A DNA stretch of 10,654 nucleotides from contig JABMMR010000037.1 in the NCBI GenBank assembly GCA_013205525.1, forward strand, positions 1 through 10,654, in the 5' to 3' direction. Position 1 is the first letter of the stretch. Each line of letters starts with the position of its first letter. Of this stretch, positions 6,682 to 10,654 are shown one piece after another. Position numbers and translations under genes: made by a program. The notes beneath the pieces were generated by a model. The model did no database searches. It was not told where the DNA came from and saw only the letters and a program-made list of their open reading frames with translations. This stretch comes from Burkholderiales bacterium. GTDB taxonomy: Bacteria > Pseudomonadota > Gammaproteobacteria > Burkholderiales > Burkholderiaceae_C.

Positions 6682-6706
6682 CATTCGAGGGCCTTGGGTT
6701 TACATT
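6676..6706 (+). promoter_or_regulatory. Candidate dxs promoter
   Basis: A consensus -35 box, TTGACA (6676-6681), is followed by either TTTACA (6699-6704, 17-base spacing) or TACATT (6701-6706, 19-base spacing, four of six to TATAAT). The -35 box is the right arm of the PpsR/CrtJ-type palindrome. The -10 assignment is weak. Confidence 0.45.
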
Positions 6707-6742
6707 AAAGGCAGCGCACGCTTGGGCTTAAGAGGCAGTCAG

Positions 6743-8641
6743 ATGAGTTCATTGTTAGAAAGTATCGATTCACCCGCAGATTTAAGACGCTTGTCGAGCG
6801 CGCAACTCAGGCCCTTGGCCGACGAGTTGCGCTCTTTTGTGCTCGAGAGCGTGGCGAAAACCGGCGGACATCTCAGCTCCAACTTGGGCACGGTCGAACT
6901 CACGGTGGCACTGCATTACGTCTTCAACACACCGCACGACCGTTTGGTATGGGACGTGGGTCACCAAACCTACCCGCACAAGATACTCACCGGCAGGCGC
7001 GAGCGCATGCACACCTTGCGCCAGCTCAATGGCGTGGCAGGTTTTCCTAAGCGCGACGAAAGCCCGTTCGATGCCTTTGGCACAGCGCATTCTTCTACCA
7101 GTATTTCTGCCGCTTTAGGCATGGCCTTGGCGGCCAAGCAAAAAGGGGATCGCCGCCGCTGTGTGGCCATCATTGGCGATGGCTCCATGACAGCGGGCAT
7201 GGCCTTTGAAGCGCTGAACAACGCGGGCGTGTCCGACACCAATTTGTTGGTCATCCTCAACGACAACGATATGTCCATCAGCCCCCCCGTGGGCGCGCTC
7301 AACCGCTATTTGGCGCAACTCATGAGCGGGCGGTTTTATTCCGCAGCCAAAGAGGTGGGCAAGCAGGTTTTGAAAAATGCCCCACCGCTGTTTGATTTGG
7401 CACGCCGCTTCGAGCAGCAAGCCAAGGGCATGGTGGTGCCCGCCACCTTGTTTGAAAAATTTGGCTTTAATTACATAGGCCCCATTGATGGCCACGACCT
7501 CGACTCGCTGATTCCCACACTGGAAAACATCAAGCATTTGCAAGGGCCGCAGTTTTTGCATGTGGTGACGCGCAAAGGCCAAGGCTACAAACTGGCTGAA
7601 GCCGACCCCATCGCCTACCACGGTCCGGGCAAATTCGATACCAAAGTGGGCTTGGTCCCCCCCGTCACAGCGCCCAAACAAACCTTCAGCCAAGTTTTTG
7701 GTAGCTGGTTGTGTGACATGGCAGCGGCTGACCCCTTGCTGGTGGCCATCACGCCTGCCATGCGCGAGGGTTCGGGCATGGTCGAGTTCCATCAGCGCTT
7801 TCCAGACCGTTACCACGATGTGGGCATTGCCGAGCAACATTCGTTGACCTTTGCCGCTGGTTTGGCCTGCGAGGGTTTGAAGCCGGTGGTGGCGATTTAC
7901 TCCACGTTTTTGCAACGCGCTTACGACCAGTTGATTCACGATGTGGCCTTGCAAAAAATGCCCATGGTGCTTGCGCTGGACCGTGCAGGCATCGTTGGCG
8001 CCGATGGCCCCACCCATGCGGGCGTTTACGACATTGCCTTTCTGCGCTGTATTCCCCAGGTCAGCATCGCTTGCCCAGCGGACGAAAACGAATGCCGAAT
8101 GTTGCTCAGCACGGCGCACGCGCAAGACCACACCGTGGCCGTGCGCTACCCGCGTGGCTCGGGGGTGGGCACGCCCCTAAGCGAAGGTTTGCCTATGCTG
8201 CCTTTTGGCAAAGGTGAAATGCGCCGCCAAGGCATTGGTGTCGCGATTTTGGCTTTTGGCACCATGCTCTACCCCGCATTGAAAGCCGCAGACCATTTAA
8301 ATGCCAGCGTCGCCAATATGCGCTGGGCCAAGCCCTTGGATACCGAATTGCTGCTGCAAATCGCAGCCAGCCATGATGCCTTGGTCACGGTGGAAGAAGG
8401 CGCACTCATGGGCGGTGCTGGGTCGGCTGTTCTAGAGGCTTTGCAAGACGCGGGCATAGGCATTCCCGTTTTGCGACTGGGTGTTCCCGATGTGTTCACC
8501 GAGCATGGCGACCCACAAAAAATTCTGTCCGCTCTGGGCTTGGATGCGCAAGGCATGGAAGCTTCTATCAGGCAACGTTTTGCCCAATACCTTAAGCCAG
8601 CAGACACTGCAGGCAGCGCCGCTTTGAAATTGGTGGGCTGA
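6743..8641 (+). CDS. dxs: 1-deoxy-D-xylulose-5-phosphate synthase (DXS)
   Basis: DXS (EC 2.2.1.7) is a cytoplasmic thiamine diphosphate enzyme that condenses pyruvate with glyceraldehyde 3-phosphate, the first and flux-controlling step of the MEP isoprenoid pathway. It feeds carotenoid, phytol/geranylgeraniol and quinone synthesis. The 632-residue protein is full length. The active-site histidine lies in GGHLSSNLG (H43, like H49 of E. coli). The ThDP/Mg motif starts at GDGSMTAG (145-152) and ends at ILNDND (N173-N175). The catalytic glutamate is in VGIAEQHS (E364, like E370). [15 protein letters not shown] (413-427) and YPRG are typical of the transketolase domain. The ATG at 6743 has AGAGG 7 bases upstream; a TTG at 6722 in frame would overlap that site and is rejected. 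It follows a terminator and a PpsR/CrtJ-type box, and a substrate-binding protein gene starts 40 bases after its stop. Confidence 0.98.
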   Translation: MSSLLESIDSPADLRRLSSAQLRPLADELRSFVLESVAKTGGHLSSNLGTVELTVALHYVFNTPHDRLVWDVGHQTYPHKILTGRRERMHTLRQLNGVAGFPKRDESPFDAFGTAHSSTSISAALGMALAAKQKGDRRRCVAIIGDGSMTAGMAFEALNNAGVSDTNLLVILNDNDMSISPPVGALNRYLAQLMSGRFYSAAKEVGKQVLKNAPPLFDLARRFEQQAKGMVVPATLFEKFGFNYIGPIDGHDLDSLIPTLENIKHLQGPQFLHVVTRKGQGYKLAEADPIAYHGPGKFDTKVGLVPPVTAPKQTFSQVFGSWLCDMAAADPLLVAITPAMREGSGMVEFHQRFPDRYHDVGIAEQHSLTFAAGLACEGLKPVVAIYSTFLQRAYDQLIHDVALQKMPMVLALDRAGIVGADGPTHAGVYDIAFLRCIPQVSIACPADENECRMLLSTAHAQDHTVAVRYPRGSGVGTPLSEGLPMLPFGKGEMRRQGIGVAILAFGTMLYPALKAADHLNASVANMRWAKPLDTELLLQIAASHDALVTVEEGALMGGAGSAVLEALQDAGIGIPVLRLGVPDVFTEHGDPQKILSALGLDAQGMEASIRQRFAQYLKPADTAGSAALKLVG

Positions 8642-8681
8642 TACACTCGCCGCGCAATCAATTTACTCTTTGGAGACAAGC

Positions 8682-9761
8682 ATGGATCGTCGTTCCGCTC
8701 TTAAAAATGCCGGCATTTTAGGTGTGCTCGCCGCTGGCACCGCACCTGCCGTGCATGCCCAAGCTGCCATTCGTTGGCGCTTGGCCTCAAGCTTCCCCAA
8801 GTCGCTAGACACCATTTACGGTGCAGCCGAAACCTTTGTGAAAAAGGTGGGTGAGCTCAGTGGCGGTAAATTTGTTATTTCTTCCCATGCCGCAGGTGAG
8901 CTCATGCCGCCGTTTGGCGTGGTCGACGGCGTGCAAAACGGCACGGTGGAAGTCGCACACACAGCGCCTTACTATTTTTTCGGTAAGGACGAAACCTTTG
9001 CGCTGGGTTGCGCCATTCCCTTTGGTTTGAACAGCCGCCAAATGACATCTTGGATGTTCCAAGGCAATGGCTTGAAACTCATGCGTGAGTTTTACAAGCA
9101 ATACAGCATCGTCAATTTTCCTGGCGGCAACACCGGCGTGCAAATGGGTGGTTGGTACCGCAAGGAAATTAAATCAGTGGCTGACATCAAGGGCTTGAAA
9201 TTTCGCGTTGGCGGTTTTGCAGGCCGAGTCATTGAGCGCATGGGGGGTGTGCCGCAAAACATCCCAGGCGGCGAGATTTACCAAGCACTTGAAAAAGGCA
9301 CCATTGACGCGGCTGAGTGGATTGGCCCGTATGACGACCAAAAATTGGGCTTCAACAAGGTGGCACCTTTTTACTACTACCCAGGTTGGTGGGAGGGCGG
9401 TCCGCAGCTGGACATCTTCATCAACGACAAGGCTTACAACAGCTTGTCAGCCGAAAACAAAGCCATTGTGGAGTGTGCCGCGGCTTTTGCCCACGTGGAA
9501 TGCCAAGCCAAGTACGACGCGCGCAACCCCGTTGCTTTGAAGCAATTGGTGGCCAGCAAAACCAAGGTCTTGCCTTTCCCCAAAGATGTGATGGATGTCG
9601 CGTTCAAAGAGTCCATGGCTTTGTACGACGAACTCAGCACCAAAAACCCCAACTGGAAAAAAGTCTACGCAGACTACTCTGCTTTCCGCCGCGAACAAAA
9701 CCTGTGGTTCCGCTTTGCCGAAGCTTCGTTCGATCGATATATGCAAAGCGTCAAACTCTAA
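8682..9761 (+). CDS. dctP: TRAP transporter substrate-binding protein (DctP family, TakP-like)
   Basis: This is the periplasmic solute receptor of a sodium-driven TRAP transporter. It starts at ATG 8682 with GGAG 6 bases upstream, giving 359 residues; a TTG at 8670 would only add four residues. The N-terminus DRRSALKNAG has a twin-arginine motif, a hydrophobic stretch and a cleavage site near VHAQ (24-27), so Tat export is likely. The body resembles my recollection of R. sphaeroides TakP, which binds pyruvate and other alpha-keto acids with sodium: WRLASSFPKSLDTI (32-45), FPGGNTGVQMGGW (146-158), FRVGGFAG (174-181), EWIGPYDD (212-219) and YYYPGWWEGGP (231-241). Q154, R175, E212 and W213 fall where TakP ligand and sodium residues are expected. 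The exact ligand cannot be proven from sequence. It lies 40 bases after dxs with no terminator and 9 bases before the DUF1993 gene. The large permease end lies nearby on the opposite strand. Confidence 0.93.
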   Translation: MDRRSALKNAGILGVLAAGTAPAVHAQAAIRWRLASSFPKSLDTIYGAAETFVKKVGELSGGKFVISSHAAGELMPPFGVVDGVQNGTVEVAHTAPYYFFGKDETFALGCAIPFGLNSRQMTSWMFQGNGLKLMREFYKQYSIVNFPGGNTGVQMGGWYRKEIKSVADIKGLKFRVGGFAGRVIERMGGVPQNIPGGEIYQALEKGTIDAAEWIGPYDDQKLGFNKVAPFYYYPGWWEGGPQLDIFINDKAYNSLSAENKAIVECAAAFAHVECQAKYDARNPVALKQLVASKTKVLPFPKDVMDVAFKESMALYDELSTKNPNWKKVYADYSAFRREQNLWFRFAEASFDRYMQSVKL

Positions 9762-9770
9762 AAGGATTCC

Positions 9771-10277
9771 ATGACCCTCTCTATGTACCAGGCCAGTGTG
9801 CCGCGCATCGTCAATATGTTGACCAACCTTGACCATCTGTTGGACAAGGCACTGGTGCATATTGAAAGCAAAAAATGGAACGAAGCTGCTTTGACGCAGT
9901 TTCGGCTTTACCCCGATATGCTTCCCCTGACGCGGCAGGTGCAAATTGCCTGCGACACCGCCAAAGGCGTGGTGGCCAGGTTGGCGGGGGTTGACGTACC
10001 TGCTTATGAAGACAATGAGGTGAGCTTTGCTGATCTGAAGCAACGCATTGCCAAAACCATGGCGTTTATCAATGGCTTCAGCGCAGCTCACATCGACGGC
10101 AGCGAAGACAAAGACATCGTCACCAAGCGCGGCGATGTGGAAACCCATTACAAGGGCATGCAGTTTTTACTCAACCACGCCATGCCCAATATCTATTTCC
10201 ATGTCACCACCGTCTATGCCATCTTCAGGCACAACGGGGTTGAAATAGGCAAGCGAGATTATTTAGGCAAGATATAA
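9771..10277 (+). CDS. DUF1993 family protein (DinB-like fold)
   Basis: This cytoplasmic protein of 168 residues has no known function. It matches the DUF1993 family pattern as I know it: an N-terminal helix MTLSMYQASVPRIVNMLTNL, the block FRLYPDMLPLTRQVQIACD (44-62) and a C-terminal YFHVTTVYAIFRHNGVEIGKRDYLG. Family members are typically about 170 residues and are predicted to be helical bundles related to DinB/YfiT proteins. AAGGA lies a few bases before the ATG, and the gene starts 9 bases after the TRAP receptor stop, so the two are probably co-transcribed. An intrinsic terminator begins at its stop codon. There is no signal peptide or membrane segment. No link to TRAP transport or photosynthesis is known to me; similar genes often occur alone. 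Confidence 0.85.
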   Translation: MTLSMYQASVPRIVNMLTNLDHLLDKALVHIESKKWNEAALTQFRLYPDMLPLTRQVQIACDTAKGVVARLAGVDVPAYEDNEVSFADLKQRIAKTMAFINGFSAAHIDGSEDKDIVTKRGDVETHYKGMQFLLNHAMPNIYFHVTTVYAIFRHNGVEIGKRDYLGKI

Positions 10278-10302
10278 AAAAAGCCCCGTCAGGGGCTTTT
10301 TT
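10277..10302. terminator. Strong bidirectional intrinsic terminator
   Basis: AAAAAAGCCCC (10277-10287) and GGGGCTTTTTT (10292-10302) form a perfect 11-bp stem with loop GTCA. It starts on the last base of the DUF1993 stop codon and lies 20 bases from the end of the convergent permease gene. Runs of A and T on the two sides make it work in both directions, so it can end both the dxs-side operon and the TRAP permease transcript. Confidence 0.92.
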
Positions 10303-10321
10303 CATGGTGTGGCTGGCTCGT

Positions 10322-10654
10322 TCAGGGCTTCTGAGCGGCAGCATCCTTTTCCATCGCGTCTTGCATCAGCTTCATGGGGTCGTCCGCAGGTGCTTCGCCC
10401 CCAGCTGTCGGTGCAGTGGGCGAAGCGGTGGCGTCCGCACCGGCCTGCGTGGCATTCATCATCTCGGTTTGCACCTGCTCCATATTCAGGGTCTCTTCTT
10501 TGTCCAAACCGCTGGAGACAATGCCGGGAAAGGCGATGATGAGGCCCACCATGATGATTTGAATCACCACAAACGGCACAGCCCCCCAGTAGATTTGACC
10601 GGTGGTGACGGGCTCAATGGTTTTTTGCGTGGGCTTGTCAAAGTAGGCTTTGAT
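10322..10654 (-). CDS. dctM: TRAP transporter large permease (DctM family), C-terminal end, cut by window edge
   Basis: This is the C-terminal 110 residues of a frame that enters from the right edge; I translated the first 25 codons by hand (IKAYFDKPTQKTIEPVTTGQ and on). The part seen has a TRAP-like last periplasmic/cytoplasmic loop and one final membrane segment, about IYWGAVPFVVIQIIMVGLII, followed by the short FPGIV motif common at the end of DctM proteins. DctM is the 12-helix inner-membrane subunit that moves the solute with sodium. After the last helix comes an unusual hydrophilic tail of about 55 residues rich in Ala, Glu, Asp, Met, Pro and Thr, ending KDAAAQKP. It is convergent with the TRAP receptor and DUF1993 genes, with a shared terminator between. 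It probably belongs to the same transporter as the receptor, with the small DctQ subunit further right, but this is not visible. Confidence 0.85.
   Translation of the reverse strand: MKAYFDKPTQKTIEPVTTGQIYWGAVPFVVIQIIMVGLIIAFPGIVSSGLDKEETLNMEQVQTEMMNATQAGADATASPTAPTAGGEAPADDPMKLMQDAMEKDAAAQKP

Noticed and set aside
6682..6710. A second PpsR/CrtJ-type box downstream of the dxs operator (TTTACA at 6699-6704)
   Set aside because: There is no matching TGT arm 12 bases upstream, and the spacing differs from the bchH pair; TTTACA fits better as part of a -10 region.
7115..8131. Minus-strand open frame of 338 codons opposite dxs
   Set aside because: Mirror frame of the dxs coding sequence; no ribosome binding site or domain was recognised.
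1..10654. CRISPR arrays, tRNA or rRNA genes, insertion sequences, phage or defence genes
   Set aside because: No regularly spaced repeats, tRNA cloverleaf, transposase or terminal inverted repeats were seen on either strand; the window is filled by recognisable photosynthesis, isoprenoid and transport genes.

Overview
The window comes from the photosynthesis gene cluster of a purple, aerobic-anoxygenic-type bacterium, most likely a betaproteobacterium of the Burkholderiales (Comamonadaceae-like, such as phototrophic Limnohabitans, Rhodoferax or Rubrivivax relatives). This is inferred from the magnesium chelatase genes, a Tat-exported HiPIP of the type that feeds reaction centres in betaproteobacteria, and overall protein character. 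No rRNA or other taxonomic marker is present.

Layout. The minus strand from 5450 down to 1 carries bchH, bchI and the first 191 codons of bchD: all three subunits of magnesium protoporphyrin IX chelatase, the committing step to bacteriochlorophyll, in one probable operon (52-nt gap, then a 4-nt GTGA overlap). Divergent from bchH, the plus strand carries tspO (tryptophan-rich sensory protein), then the HiPIP gene, a double-hairpin terminator region, and dxs (first enzyme of the MEP isoprenoid pathway). With no visible terminator, a Tat-exported TRAP substrate-binding protein resembling the alpha-keto-acid binder TakP and a DUF1993 protein follow dxs. A strong intrinsic terminator ends that run at about 10302. 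Convergent to it, on the minus strand, is the C-terminal end of a TRAP large permease (DctM).

How the parts fit. BchHID inserts Mg into protoporphyrin. TspO binds porphyrins and in Rhodobacter tunes photopigment gene expression. Dxs supplies isoprenoid precursors for carotenoids, the bacteriochlorophyll phytyl tail and quinones. HiPIP is a likely periplasmic donor to the reaction-centre cytochrome. The most informative non-coding signals are TGT-N12-ACA palindromes of the PpsR/CrtJ operator type. One perfect copy, with a degenerate partner exactly 8 bp away, lies between bchH and tspO; a near-perfect copy lies upstream of dxs. A block extending past the palindrome matches at 19 of 22 positions between bchH and dxs, in the same orientation relative to both genes. 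This suggests one aerobic/light repressor controls Mg-chelatase, TspO and isoprenoid supply, and perhaps TRAP-linked carbon uptake through read-through.

No CRISPR array, tRNA, rRNA, insertion sequence or phage gene was seen, and no gene-free stretch exceeds 300 bases. I found no wholly new system. The regulatory wiring and the split TRAP locus are the parts most worth a second look.
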